A DNA stretch of 64,000 nucleotides from NCBI GenBank assembly GCA_026018925.1, contig JAKSZU010000004.1:12271383-12335382 (forward strand). Reading direction: 5' to 3'. The notes below the pieces were generated by a model, which was not told the origin of the DNA, ran no database searches, and saw only the letters and a program-made list of their open reading frames with translations. Below are positions 1 through 12,560 of this stretch, in pieces. Made by a program: the position numbers and the translations under genes. Numbering within the stretch: the stretch's first letter is position 1; every line of letters starts with the position of its first letter. The DNA is from Tupaia tana. Lineage: Eukaryota; Chordata; Mammalia; Scandentia; Tupaiidae.

Positions 1-2
1 TC

Positions 3-3155
<3,153 letters not shown>

Positions 3156-3547
3156 CTTCTGCCCCGCGTCCACCCCGGCGCCCTCGGCGGCTGAATGTCG
3201 GTGGCTGCCGCGTGCTCGGGCCCAGGTGGGCAGGCGCGCCCCCTGGCGGCTTCGGACCCGCTGCACCTACGCCGGCGGCGGACCCGGCTGCGGCGACTGG
3301 ACTTGGCCCTTGGCAGCCCGGACTTGAGGGGCGGGGCGGGGCGGGGCGCGGGGTTTGTATTGTTTTTTTTTATCTCAGCCTGGCGGGCGCTGGGGCCGTC
3401 CTGCCCGCACCCGGCACCCTGCTCGGCCCACAGAAGCAGCAGGACACAGACCCCCTCACCATCACTCACCAGGCCTGGGACAGCTACTGGGACCCAGGGG
3501 CCCGAGCCCTGGGTTCTGATGGCAGCGCCGTCACTGACTCCCTGTGT

Positions 3548-3608
3548 GACATCTAGCAAAGTTTGCCCTCTCTGGGCCTCAGTTCCCCTTCTGGTCATTA
3601 AAATAGCC
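3548..3608 (-). repeat. MIR fragment in the NKAIN1 3'UTR
   Basis: TCTCTGGGCCTCAGTTCCCC followed by TTCTGGTCATTAAAATAG matches the reverse strand of MIR. Confidence 0.65.
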
Positions 3609-3667
3609 CTTTGGCATCTGGACTGGTCCAGCCTTCTCCCTGACGCCCAGTCCCTTGGACTCGGCTG

Positions 3668-3800
3668 GGATTATCACTCCCACTTCCGGGGCATGGAAAC
3701 TGAGGCACTGAGAGGGGACTGATGTGCTGCGGCCACAGGGCCAGGCTTTCACTGGAGGCGGGCCTTGAACAGGGGCACTTCCTGTCCTCTCAGACTCCAG
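3668..3800 (+). repeat. MIR in the NKAIN1 3'UTR
   Basis: ATTATCACTCCCACTTCC, GGAAACTGAGGCACTGAGAG and GGGCCTTGAAC follow the MIR core in order. It forms an inverted pair with the fragment at 3548-3608. Confidence 0.75.
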
Positions 3801-4869
3801 AACCCAGCATCTGGTCTCGGAATGCCATCCCCATGGCCCTCCCGCTTGGACACTAGAACATGCGTGGTGTCCAGCACTCTCACATCCGCACTTGCTGACA
3901 CCTCTCTTAAAGCAATACCCATGCGTCCTTCTTGCCAGGGAAGGGCAGGCAGAGCGCGGAGCCCTGATTCAGCCCGACCCACAGGGACGCCTTCCTAGCT
4001 CAGCTTCTTGGCAAACCTTTCAAGCTCTCCAGAAAATGGGGCAACAACTCAGTCACCCACCCCCACCCAGGTCCCCGAGGCTGGCTCTACCGCACCCAAG
4101 ATCTCCTAGCCCTTAGCACCCCCGCCAGCCCAGCGGCTGCACCCTCCCTGGCTGCAAGACCTGTGCATCAGAGGGCAGGAGGCCGCCTGGGCCTCCGTCC
4201 ACAATGGCCAGTGTGTGACCACTCGTGTCTAGAGCAACCGCTAGCTAGCCCAGGAGGCCTTCCCGGGGCAGAACGGGTGTGGGTGTAGGGAGGGGGCCGG
4301 AGTGGCCAGCTCCCCCGCCCTTCCTCCCCACCTCCCTCCGAGGACCCCACCTCCCATGCACTGGCTGGTGAGCTCGCAGGAGAGAGGATCAGGCCTCAGC
4401 GTCCCAGTCTGAGAAAGAGGCACAGCCTGGGCTGGGGAGGAGAGTGGGAGGCAGGGACAGGAGAGAAGGCCAGGTGGTGGACGTGGTTGGCACGCCCCAG
4501 CCTGTCCACGGAGACTCTTGGATCCAGCATCTCCTACTTTCCAAGGCCAGTGCTGCCACACGAGGACAGCAGCGCCAGCCCGCCGTCCCACCTGCAGTGC
4601 GGTGCCAAGCTGCCAGAACGGAGCTCACCTGCCATGACCAGCATCGAGATCCAGGACAGTCCCGGCAGGCTGGGCCCTGCCACTGGGCCCGCTCCTGCCT
4701 CCAGCCCTTACTTCTTCCAACCCCAGGCCCCTTTGGACTCGGGGTCTAGCCACTGGTGCTTTGAAGCCTTTTGTTTTTATAAGACGGTTTTTGCAAGGAG
4801 ATCAGGTTCTCTTGTCACCGGCACCTTGCGCGGTGGGGCGTGTTTCCTGGTTTCTCTGCCGGTGCGTTG

Positions 4870-4875
4870 ATTAAA
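4870..4875 (+). promoter_or_regulatory. NKAIN1: Probable NKAIN1 polyadenylation signal ATTAAA
   Basis: A common AATAAA variant with U/GU-rich sequence 10-35 nt downstream, placed where the UTR gives way to repeats. A weaker alternative is ATTAAA at 3597. Confidence 0.6.
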
Positions 4876-4987
4876 GATGGTGTTTTCTTCTCTGTCTTTC
4901 TGTCCTGCCCTCTGGGTCAATAGGACCTTCGGAGGGAGAAGCTCCCGCACGGGGCTGGCAGGGTGGGGAGCCAAGGTTGGCATTGTC

Positions 4988-5062
4988 AAATATTCCTGCC
5001 ACAGAAGGGCTGTGTGACTTCGGGTAAGTCTCTCCTCATCTGCAAAACCAGAGGCCAGATTC
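4988..5062 (-). repeat. MIR fragment
   Basis: GGCTGTGTGACTTCGGGTAA then CTCCTCATCTGCAAAACCAG is the reverse-strand MIR signature. Confidence 0.65.
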
Positions 5063-5308
5063 AGTCCGTGAGATCCCAGTCCTGGCTTCCTGCGCCCTGG
5101 GAGAGCTGTGCTTTGGTTTCTCAGACGGAGCAGGTGGGAAGCCAAGGCTTCCAGACTGGGCTGCGTCTTGGCTCCGCCCTCTTCCTGCTGGCTCCCTTCC
5201 TGGCTTGGACAGAGCCACTGACAAGGCTTTATAGACTCAGGCCTGCTCTGCTAGAGCGACACCCTCATTACACTGGCCTTGCCCAGATAATCCAAAATAA
5301 CTTCCTGG

Positions 5309-5496
5309 TTGGGACCAGCAGGTGGTGTGGTGGTTAAGGTGTTGGACACTCTCACATGGCCAACCATGGTTCGAGTCTCGGACATGGTGGCTTGCTTCTC
5401 TCTCTTTCTCTATTTCTCTCTCTCTCTCTGGTCAAATTAAAATAAATGAATGAATGGATAAATAAAATTAAATAAAGAATTAAAATAATAATAATA
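5309..5496 (+). repeat. SINE-S
   Basis: Head GGGACCAGCAGGTGGTGTGG, B box GGTTCGAGTCT, CT-rich stretch, GGTCAAATTAAAATAAATGA and a long AT tail. TSD approximately TAACTTCCTGG / TAACCTCCTGG. Confidence 0.85.
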
Positions 5497-5507
5497 TTAA
5501 CCTCCTG

Positions 5508-5700
5508 GACCTGGTGGCTTAAACTCACGCCAGGCGCGTGTGCATGCGTGCCCAGGATCCCGAGAGGAGAATGGAGGAGAGGGGATTGCAGCGTGGCCAT
5601 CCCCCCGAGGGGTGATTTCTCGCTTTCTGTCTCTCTGTGTCTTTCTGGTGCACACACGCCCTATAGCAAAAAACTTCTCAAAAAAAAAAAAAAAAAAAAA
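5508..5700 (+). repeat. SINE-L lacking its tRNA head
   Basis: Starts at CCTGGTGGCTTAAACTCACG, that is, just after the tRNA-like head, and runs to A20. It directly abuts the 3' TSD of the upstream SINE-S. Confidence 0.8.
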
Positions 5701-5882
5701 ATTGGAGCCAACAGGTGGTGTGGTAGTTAAGGCGCTGGACACTCCCACATGGCCAACCATGATTCGAGTCCCAGACCTGGTGGCTTGCTTGAACTTTCCT
5801 TCTCTCTGTGTGTCTGTCTTTCTCTGATCAAGTGAAAATAAATGAATGAATAAAAAATTAAATAACATTTAAAAATAAATAA
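5701..5882 (+). repeat. SINE-S
   Basis: GGAGCCAACAGGTGGTGTGG head, B box GATTCGAGTCC, CT-rich stretch, GATCAAGTGAAAATAAATGA and an AT tail. Confidence 0.8.
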
Positions 5883-5898
5883 AAATTCAAGGTACTGA

Positions 5899-6188
5899 GG
5901 CCAGCAGGTGGCATGGTGGTTAAAGGTGCTGGACTCCCGGAACCAGCAGTTAGCGTAATGGCTATGTTGCTGGACTCCCATGTAGTCGACTGTGGTTCGA
6001 GTCCCGGACCCAGTGGCTTAAACTCACGCCAGGCGCGTGTGTGTGCGTGCCCAAGATCCCGAGAGGAGAATGGAGGAGAAGGGATTGCGGCGTGGCCATC
6101 CCCCCTGGGGGGTGATTTCTCGCTTTCTGTCTCTCTGTCTCTCTCTGACTTTCTGGCGAGCGCACGCGCCCTATAGCAAAAACCTCTC

Positions 6189-6220
<32 letters not shown>

Positions 6221-6337
6221 GCTGGACTCCCACGTGGCTCATTGTGGTGCGAGTCCCAGACCTGGCGGCTTCTTTCCCACTTTCCCCCTCTCTCTCTGTC
6301 TCTTGTCAGCTTTAAATAAATAAGTAAGATTAAAAAG
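5899..6337 (+). repeat. SINE-S split by a SINE-L
   Basis: The S head lies at 5899-5937 and the remainder at 6218-6337. The outer TSD AAATTCAAGGTACTGA is perfect (5883-5898 and 6338-6353). Confidence 0.88.
5938..6217 (+). repeat. SINE-L nested in SINE-S
   Basis: Exact Pol III boxes: TAGCGTAATGG at 5951-5961 and GGTTCGAGTCC at 5994-6004. A tail of about 29 A. The inner TSD GTGCTGGACTCCC / GTTGCTGGACTCCC comes from the host SINE head itself. Confidence 0.9.
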
Positions 6338-6424
6338 AAATTCAAGGTACTGACTTGGCATGTGTCTGCAGGAAAGGGCCCAGGTGGTGCTCCCTGAGGA
6401 CAGAGGTTTTGCAGACGGGATTAA

Positions 6425-6618
6425 GCCAGAAAGACAGAGAGAGGCAGAAAGTGAGAAATCATCCCCCTGGATGGCCACACCATAACCCCTTCTCCCCCAT
6501 TCTCCTCGGGATCTTGGACATGCATGCACACGTGCTCAGCATGAGTTTAAGCCACCAGGTCCGGGACTCGACTACATGGGAGTCCAGCAACATAGCCATT
6601 ACACCAACTGCTGGTCCC
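6425..6618 (-). repeat. SINE-L, tail missing
   Basis: Reverse-strand body (GAAATCATCCCCCTGGATGG) through the head CCAACTGCTGGTCCC. Confidence 0.8.
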
Positions 6619-6629
6619 TGGTGTGAGTT

Positions 6630-6662
<33 letters not shown>

Positions 6663-6940
6663 AGAGTTTTTTTTTTTTTTTTGAGAGTTTTTTTTTTTTT
6701 CCTATAGGGTGCATGTGCTCACCAGAAAGACAGAGAGAGACAGAGAGACAGAAAGCGAGAAATCACCCCCCCAGGGGGGATGGCCACGCCACAATCCCTT
6801 CTCCTCCATTCTTCTCTCGGGATCTTGGGCATGCACACATATGCGCCCGGTGTGAGTTTAAGCCACCGGGTCCGGGACTCGAACCGCGGTCGGCTACATG
6901 GGAGTCCAACAATGTAGCCATTACGCTAACTGCTGGTCCC
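6630..6940 (-). repeat. SINE-L with a long interrupted tail
   Basis: The poly(T) from 6630 to about 6700 is interrupted twice by TGAGAG. Full body and head follow, ending CTAACTGCTGGTCCC. Confidence 0.88.
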
Positions 6941-7035
6941 CTGGTGTAAGTTTTGAGCTACCAGGTCTGAGACTTGAACCTTAATCAGTCACATGGGAGT
7001 CTAGTGCCTTAACCACTATACCACCTGCTACCCCC
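6941..7035 (-). repeat. Older SINE head fragment
   Basis: CACATGGGAGTCTAGTGCCTTAACCACTATACCACCTGC is the reverse head of an S/O-type element. Confidence 0.65.
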
Positions 7036-7103
7036 ACCCCACCCCACCCTCCTGGCAAATTTTTAAAAAAAGAAAAAGAAGAAAGAAATATTTACCTCAC
7101 TTG

Positions 7104-7342
7104 GGGCCAGCAAGTGGCATAGTGGCTAAGACTCTGGACTCCCATGTGGCCAACGACAGTTCGAATTTCAGACCCAAAGGCTTGAAAATTATTCCTGGCA
7201 CGTATGTGTGCATGTGTGCCCAAAATCCTGAGAGGAGACTGGAAGAGAAGGAATTGCAGCACGACCAGCCCCTGGGGCTGATTTCCTACTTTCTGTCTCT
7301 CCAGCAAGTACGCATACTCTGTGGCAAAAATCTAAAATAGAA
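7104..7342 (+). repeat. SINE-O/L intermediate
   Basis: Head GGGGCCAGCAAGTGGCATAG, body GAGAGGAGACTGGAAGAGAA, end TGTGGCAAAAATCTAAAA. Confidence 0.75.
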
Positions 7343-7357
7343 ATACTTAACTCATTT

Positions 7358-7619
7358 GGGGCAGGAGTTGGGGTGGTAGTCAAGGTGTTGGACTCCCACA
7401 TAGCTGAGTAGTTCAAATCCTGTACGTGGTGGCTTGAGAATCACACCAAATGTGAATGCGTGCGCCCAAAATCCCAAAAGAAGAATGGAGGAGAAGGTAT
7501 CGCGTCCTGACTATCCCCCGGGGTGATTTCTCACTCCTCTCACTGTCTATCTCTCTTGTTTCTCTTTGGCAACTGCACATGCCCTGTGGCAAAAATCTAA
7601 AAAAAAAAAAAAGAAGAAG
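7358..7619 (+). repeat. SINE-O/L intermediate
   Basis: A complete but diverged head, then body AGAAGAATGGAGGAGAAGGT, palindrome CCCCCGGGG, end CCCTGTGGCAAAAATCTAAA. Confidence 0.75.
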
Positions 7620-7778
7620 AGGGGCCAGCAGGTGGTGTGGTGTTTAAGGCGCTGGACTCACACACGACCAATTGCAGTTCAAGTCCCAGACCTTGCAGCT
7701 TGCTTTCTCACTTTCTTTCTCTGTCTCTCTCTAGTGGGTATGTTTGCCCTGTAGCAACATAAATAATAATGATAAATA
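7620..7778 (+). repeat. SINE-S with an L-like 3' end
   Basis: GGGGCCAGCAGGTGGTGTGG head, body deleted as in S, but the 3' end is TGCCCTGTAGCAACATAAAT, recalling L. It looks like a structural intermediate. Confidence 0.75.
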
Positions 7779-7975
7779 GGGACCAGCTGGTGGCAGAGTG
7801 GTTAAGACGCTGGACTCCCACACAGCCAACGACAGTTCAAATCCTGGACCTGGCAGCTTACTTTCTCACTTTTTCTCTCTCTCTCTGGTGCATGCAAATT
7901 TAAAAAAAATAATAAATAAAATTAAATAATTTTAAATAAGAAATGATAAATAAAGTATTTTTAAAAATAAAAGAA
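7779..7975 (+). repeat. SINE-S
   Basis: GGACCAGCTGGTGGCAGAGT head, short CT-rich stretch and an extended AT-rich tail. Confidence 0.78.
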
Positions 7976-8242
7976 AAAATATTTAACTCACTCAATGAAA
8001 ACATGAATTTTACATTGAAATGTCTTTAGTGAAAAACATTCTGGGACATTGAAAAACTGATTTAATAAAGGGATAGAGATGTTTCCACAAAGAAATGTAT
8101 TGAAGCAGTATCTGAAATAGTGAAAATTACAAACAAAATAAAGTGCCTGACAAAGGAAATGCATGGGCAAAATACATGCTTATTATGGAAAATTATACAG
8201 CTATGAAAAAGAATGGGATGGAATTGCACGGTCTGATTTTTT

Positions 8243-8403
8243 AAAATAATTATTTATTTAATTTTATTTACTCATTTATTTATTTTAATTTTGGCCAGAG
8301 AGAGAGAAAGTGAGAAAGCAAGCCACCAGATCTGGGACTCAAACCGTGGTCGGCCATGTGTGAGTGTTCAGTGCCTTAACCATTACGTCACCTGCTGGTC
8401 TCC
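8243..8403 (-). repeat. SINE-S
   Basis: AT tail, then CAAGCCACCAGATCTGGGAC, ending CACCTGCTGGTCTCC. TSD GTCTGATTTTTT at 8231 and 8408. Confidence 0.85.
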
Positions 8404-8418
8404 AACAGTCTGATTTTT

Positions 8419-8672
8419 TTTTGGAGAGGTTTTTGCTATAGGGCGCGTGCGCTCGCCAGACAGACAGAGAGAGACAGAGAGACAGAAAGTGAGAAATCAC
8501 CCCCCAGAGGGGATGGTCACGCCACAATCCCTTCTCTATTCTCCTCTCGGGATCTTGGGCACGCATGCACACGCGCCCGGTGTGAGTTTTAAACCACCGG
8601 GTCCGGGACGCGAACCACGGTTGACTACGTGGGAGTCCAGTGACAGCCGTTACGCTAACTGCTGGTTCCCCC
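8419..8672 (-). repeat. SINE-L at a reused target
   Basis: TTTGCTATAGGGCGCGTGCG through CTAACTGCTGGTTCCCC. TSD AGTCTGATTTTT at 8407 and 8674, the same short target used by the adjacent SINE-S. Confidence 0.88.
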
Positions 8673-8700
8673 TAGTCTGATTTTTAAAAAGAATTATTTA

Positions 8701-8861
8701 TGGAGACCAGCAGGTGGCATTGTGGTTAAAGCACTGGACACTCCCTCATGGCCAACCACGCGGACCTGGTGGCTTGCTTTCTCACTTTCCCTCTCTTTCT
8801 GTCTCTCTCTGGTTAAACAAATGAATAAATAAAAATAAATATGTATTTTTTAAAAAAGTAA
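8701..8861 (+). repeat. SINE-S
   Basis: GGAGACCAGCAGGTGGCATT head. A short deletion removes the B box region between CCAACCACG and CGGACCTGG. Confidence 0.8.
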
Positions 8862-8888
8862 TTATTTATTCAATTTTCTTTTAAAAAA

Positions 8889-9062
8889 TGGGGGTTGGCA
8901 GGTGGCATGGTGGTTAAGGGCACTGGACTTCCATATGGCTGACCCCGGTTTGCGTCCTGGATCTGGTGGCTAGCTTTCTCACTTTCTGTCTCTCTTGCTC
9001 TCTCTTCCTCTGTCTCTCTCTGGTCAAATTAAAATAAATAAAATAATTTTTTAAAAAAAGAA
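8889..9062 (+). repeat. SINE-S
   Basis: GGGGGTTGGCAGGTGGCATG head, CT-rich stretch, GGTCAAATTAAAATAAATAA tail. Confidence 0.85.
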
Positions 9063-9241
9063 TTATGTATTCAATTTTATTCATTATTATTGTTTAATTT
9101 GCTATAGGGCACATGTGCTCACCAGAGAGAGACAGAGAAAGAGAGAGAAAGCAATAAAGCAAGCTGTCAGGTACAGGATTGAATCACGGTCGGCCATGTG
9201 GGAGTCCAGTGCCTTAACCACGATGCCACCTGCTGGCCCCT
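9063..9241 (-). repeat. SINE-S/L hybrid-like copy
   Basis: Has an S-type AT tail and no body, but also TTTGCTATAGGGCACATGTG from the L 3' region. Ends CACCTGCTGGCCCC. Confidence 0.75.
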
Positions 9242-9330
9242 CACTTCTTCTTTAAATGCAGTGTGCTTCTCCTCCTCCTCCCCTTCTTTCCCTTCCTCCC
9301 CCCTCTCCTTCTTCAGCACATGAAGACCAT

Positions 9331-9610
9331 TGGAGGGCCTGCAGGTGGCGTAGAGGTTTAGACAGCTGGATCCCACATGGCTGACTTTGATGTTCGAGTC
9401 CTGGACCTGGTGGTTTGAAAAACACACTGGGCACGTGTGTGTGCACACGCAATATCACTAGAGAGCCTGCAGGGCAGGACTGCGGTCTGGCTACCCCCGG
9501 GGGGATTTTGCTGTCTCTCTCTGGCAGGAGCTGTACCTGTACTGAAGTTGTATTTACTCAGTTACTCAGTAAACACTCACTACCCCCACCCTGTAGCAAA
9601 ACAAAGAAGG
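9331..9610 (+). repeat. SINE-O
   Basis: GGGCCTGCAGGTGGCGTAGA head with CTGGATCCCACATGG, B box GTTCGAGTCCT and palindrome CCCCCGGGGGG. The 3' half carries a 40-bp insertion. Confidence 0.65.
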
Positions 9611-9691
9611 AAAAAAAGGAAAACGAAAACCAACTCTATCATGTCTGTGCATCCAGTGCCCAAACTGACTGGCCGGATGAAGAGTTCACGA

Positions 9692-9780
9692 GGCCAAGCT
9701 TCCATTTGCTGACTGTTAAGTGCCAGCTCAGTGCAAAGCACTGTGTTCACCATCTCCTCGAACTCAGAGTCCCCTGAGGT
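9692..9780 (+). repeat. MIR/L2-type fragment
   Basis: GTGCCAGCTCAGTGCAAAGC then ACTGTGTTCACCATCTCCTC is MIR-like. Confidence 0.4.
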
Positions 9781-9799
9781 GTCTGTGTTTAAGTCTCTG

Positions 9800-9955
9800 G
9801 TATGCCATTCACAAGCCGGCCTCAGTAACTCCCTAAGCTCCCGGGCCTTAGACTTCTCAGTGAACAGAGACAGCTCTAATGCCTCCTCCTCAGAGCTGGT
9901 CCAGCTGAAATGAATTACTATGTATTGTCACGCGATGTGCCTGGTATGACCTCCA
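9800..9955 (-). repeat. MIR fragment
   Basis: GCCTTAGACTTCTCAGTGAA, GCTCTAATGCCTCCTCCTCA and GATGTGCCTGGTATG follow reverse-strand MIR. Confidence 0.5.
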
Positions 9956-10063
9956 GGTGAGAAAACCAATGTGACCCAACCTGATTGGCTGCTTCGGTTC
10001 CAGCCAGGAGGGTCCGCTTCTGCTTGGTCTTCCTGCCAACTTTCCCTGGACTCCACCCACTTT

Positions 10064-10230
10064 TATTTTTAAAGAATTATTTTATTTCATTTATTATCAT
10101 TATTATTTGTTTAATTTGACCAGAGACAGTGAAAGAGAGAGGAAAGCAAACCTACACGTCCGGGACTCAAACCATGGTCGGCCATGTGGGAGTCCAGCAC
10201 CTCAACCACCACACCACCACCTGCCGGCCC
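10064..10230 (-). repeat. SINE-S
   Basis: AATTATTTTATTTCATTTAT tail, TTTGACCAGAGACAGTGAAA, ending CACCTGCCGGCCCC. Confidence 0.85.
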
Positions 10231-10313
10231 CTTCCTTCCTTCCTTCCTTCCTTCCTTCCTTCCTTCCTTCCTTCCTTTCTTTCTTTCTTTCTTTCTTTCT
10301 TTTTTTTTTTTTA
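10231..10313 (+). repeat. (CCTT)n/(CTTT)n microsatellite
   Basis: About 11 CCTT units, then CTTT units and T12, directly abutting the 5' end of the SINE-S at 10064-10230. Confidence 0.97.
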
Positions 10314-10325
10314 GAGAGATTTTTG

Positions 10326-10573
10326 GGACCAGCAAATGGCGTAGTGGTTACATTGCTGGATTCCCACATAGTCAACCATGTTTCAAGTCCCAATCCCAAA
10401 GGCTTAAAACTCACGCCAGGTGCATGTGTGTGCATGTCCAAAATCCAAGGAAGAGAATGGAGGAGAAGGGATTGCGGCGTGGCCATCCCCCTGGGAGGTG
10501 ATTTCTCGCTTTCTGTCTCTGTCTCTCCAGCAAGCACACATGCATTATAGCAAAAATCTCTCTCTTAAAAGAA
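10326..10573 (+). repeat. SINE-L, older copy
   Basis: GGGACCAGCAAATGGCGTAG head through body GGAGGAGAAGGGATTGCGGC to ATTATAGCAAAAATCTCTCT. Confidence 0.85.
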
Positions 10574-10577
10574 GAGA

Positions 10578-10840
10578 GGATTTTTTTAAATTATTATTTT
10601 ATTTAACTTTATTTATTATATTTTTTTATTTGACTAGAGAGAGAGAGAGAGACAGAAAGTAAGAAATCATCCCCTCAGGGGATGGCCATGCTGCAATCCC
10701 TTCTCCATTCTCCTGCTGGGATTTTGGGCACGTTTGCCTTCTCACCTCTTTCTCTCTGTCTCTCACATGCTGTCCCTCTCTGTTGAAATTAAAATAAAAT
10801 AAATAAAGTTAACTAAAATAATTCTTCAAAAAATTATCTA
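10578..10840. repeat. Inverted SINE mosaic
   Basis: 10578-10731 is a reverse-strand S-tail/L-body fragment (CAATCCCTTCTCCATTCTCC). 10732-10840 is a forward S CT-rich stretch and tail (GTTGAAATTAAAATAAAATA). Neither half has a head. Confidence 0.6.
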
Positions 10841-10862
10841 TATTTTAAAAAAGGAAAAGAAA

Positions 10863-11027
10863 AACACGCCAGGCATATGTGCACGTGAGCCCAAAATCCC
10901 AAGAGAAGAATAAAGGAGAAGAGATTTCAGTGTGGCCATCCCCAGGGGGATGCTTTCTCACTTGCCCTCTCTCTCTTTCTCTCTCTGTCTCTCTCCAGGA
11001 AGCACACACAGCCCTTAGTAACATTTA
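10863..11027 (+). repeat. SINE-O/L body without head
   Basis: ACACGCCAGGCATATGTGCA through GAATAAAGGAGAAGAGATTT to the CT-rich end. Confidence 0.7.
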
Positions 11028-11046
11028 AAGATATATATTGAAGGCC

Positions 11047-11350
11047 TGGGACCAGTAGTTGCGTAATGGCTATGTGGCTGGACTCCCACGTAGTCAACTG
11101 TAGGTCAAGACCCAGACCTGGCGGCTTGAACTCATGCCAGGCATGTGTGCGTGCGTGCCCAAGATCCCGAGAGGAGAATGGAGGAGAAGGGATTGCGGCG
11201 TGGCCATCCCCCCTGGGGGTGATTTCTCGCTTTCTGTCTCTCTGTCTCTGTCTTTCTGGTGAGCACACATGCCCTATAGCAAAAACCTCTCCAAAAAAAA
11301 AAAAGAAAAAAAAAACCAACAAAACAAAACAAAAAAAACCACCAACAACA
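11047..11350 (+). repeat. SINE-L
   Basis: GGACCAGTAGTTGCGTAATG head, full body, AACCTCTCC and a mixed A/AACAA tail. TSD ATATATTGAAGGCCT / ATATATCGAAGGTCT. Confidence 0.88.
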
Positions 11351-11432
11351 AAATATATCGAAGGTCTAAAGATGTAAGAGCTATCCCATATTTATAGTAG
11401 GAAGATTTAATATCAGAAAAATGGAGATTCTT

Positions 11433-11601
11433 GGGACCAGCAGGTGGCGTGGTGGCTAAGGTGCTGGTTACTCCCACATGGCTGACTATGGTTTGAGTCC
11501 TGGATCTGGCAGCTTGCTTTCTCACTTCCCCTCTCTCTCTGGTACAATTAAAATAATTGAACAAATAAATAAAATAAAATAATTATTTAAAAAAAAAATA
11601 G
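11433..11601 (+). repeat. SINE-S
   Basis: GGGACCAGCAGGTGGCGTGG head and GGTACAATTAAAATAATTGA tail. TSD AATGGAGATTCT / AGTAGAGATTCT. Confidence 0.87.
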
Positions 11602-11659
11602 AAAAGTAGAGATTCTGTAGCAGTTGCTCTATAGAGTCAGGGTATTTCTTTCTTTCCAA

Positions 11660-11890
11660 TTTTCCCCCCATAGGGAGTGAGCACTTGCCAGGGAGAAACG
11701 AAGAGGGAGAGTGAGCACTCCCCCTAAGGGCATGGCCATGCCACAATCTTCTCTCCTCCACTCTCCTTTTGGAACTTTCAACACACACCAACATGCATGT
11801 GGTGTGCTTTTCAAAGCTGAATCCAGGACTCAAACCATGTAGTCAGCTGTTTGACCCAGCCACCGTAACCACCATGCCACTGGCTTGCCT
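11660..11890 (-). repeat. SINE-O
   Basis: CCCCATAGGGAGTGAGCACT, then GGGCATGGCCATGCCACAAT, ending ACCATGCCACTGGCT. Confidence 0.65.
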
Positions 11891-11909
11891 TACGTTCAGT
11901 ACATTCCTT

Positions 11910-12200
11910 TTCTTTTCTTTCTTTCTTTTTTTTTTCTTTTTTTTTTTTTTTTTTTGAGAGATTCTCGCTATAGAGTGTGTGTGCTCACTGGAGAGACAGA
12001 GAGAGACAGAGAGACAGAAAGCAAAATATCACCCCCTGGGAGGATGGCCATGCCACAATCCTTTCTCCTCCATTCTCCTCCCAGGATTTGGGGTACACGA
12101 ACATGCCCAGTGTGAATTTTAAGACTCTGGATCCAAGAGTCAAACTGCAGTCGACTGCGTGGAGTCCAGTGATGTAAACATCATGCCATCGCTGGTCCCA
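11910..12200 (-). repeat. SINE-L
   Basis: Long poly(T), CGCTATAGAGTGTGTGTGCT, body, ending GCCATCGCTGGTCCC. Confidence 0.85.
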
Positions 12201-12228
12201 GACTCAGTATATTTCTTTCTTTCTTTCT

Positions 12229-12418
12229 TTTTAAAGATTTATTTATTTATTTATTTATTTATTTAATTTTGTTTGTTATTATGATTTACCTTTTAACTTG
12301 ACCAGAAGGAGACAGAGAGAGAGAAAGTGGGAAAGCAAGTTGCCAGGTCCAGGACTTGAACCACAGTTGGCCATGTGGGAGTCCAGCGCCTTAACCACTG
12401 TGCCATCTACTGGCCCCA
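12229..12418 (-). repeat. SINE-S
   Basis: (ATTT)n tail, AACTTGACCAGAAGGAGACA, ending CATCTACTGGCCCC. TSD GACTCAGTATATTTCT / GATTCAGTACATTTCT. A related CAGTACATTCC also precedes the SINE-L at 11910. Confidence 0.85.
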
Positions 12419-12560
12419 GATTCAGTACATTTCTAATAAAAATCAGACAGGATTACAATGACAAGCTGATTCTAAAATGTACATGTAAAAACAGAGGACC
12501 AAGAATAGCCATTAAATTTTATTTAATTACTTAATTTTTTATTTATTAAAATTTTTTTAA

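Larger units (their letters stand above)
3156..4895 (+). other. NKAIN1: NKAIN1 3' untranslated region
   Basis: About 1.7 kb of GC-rich sequence from the stop codon to a likely cleavage site just after an ATTAAA at 4870-4875. A U- and GU-rich stretch (TGGTGTTTTCTTCTCTGTC) follows it, as expected downstream of a poly(A) site. MIR fragments lie inside at 3548-3608 and 3668-3800. An earlier ATTAAA at 3597-3602 could give a short isoform. No SINE-L or SINE-S copy interrupts this region. Confidence 0.7.

Noticed and set aside
5938-6017. A functional tRNA gene in a SINE head
   Set aside because: The A and B boxes are good, but the acceptor stem does not close, no terminator follows the head, and the sequence continues into the SINE body and A-tail.
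10231-10313. Low-complexity Pro/Ser/Phe-rich peptide frames
   Set aside because: Translation of a (CCTT)n/(CTTT)n microsatellite.
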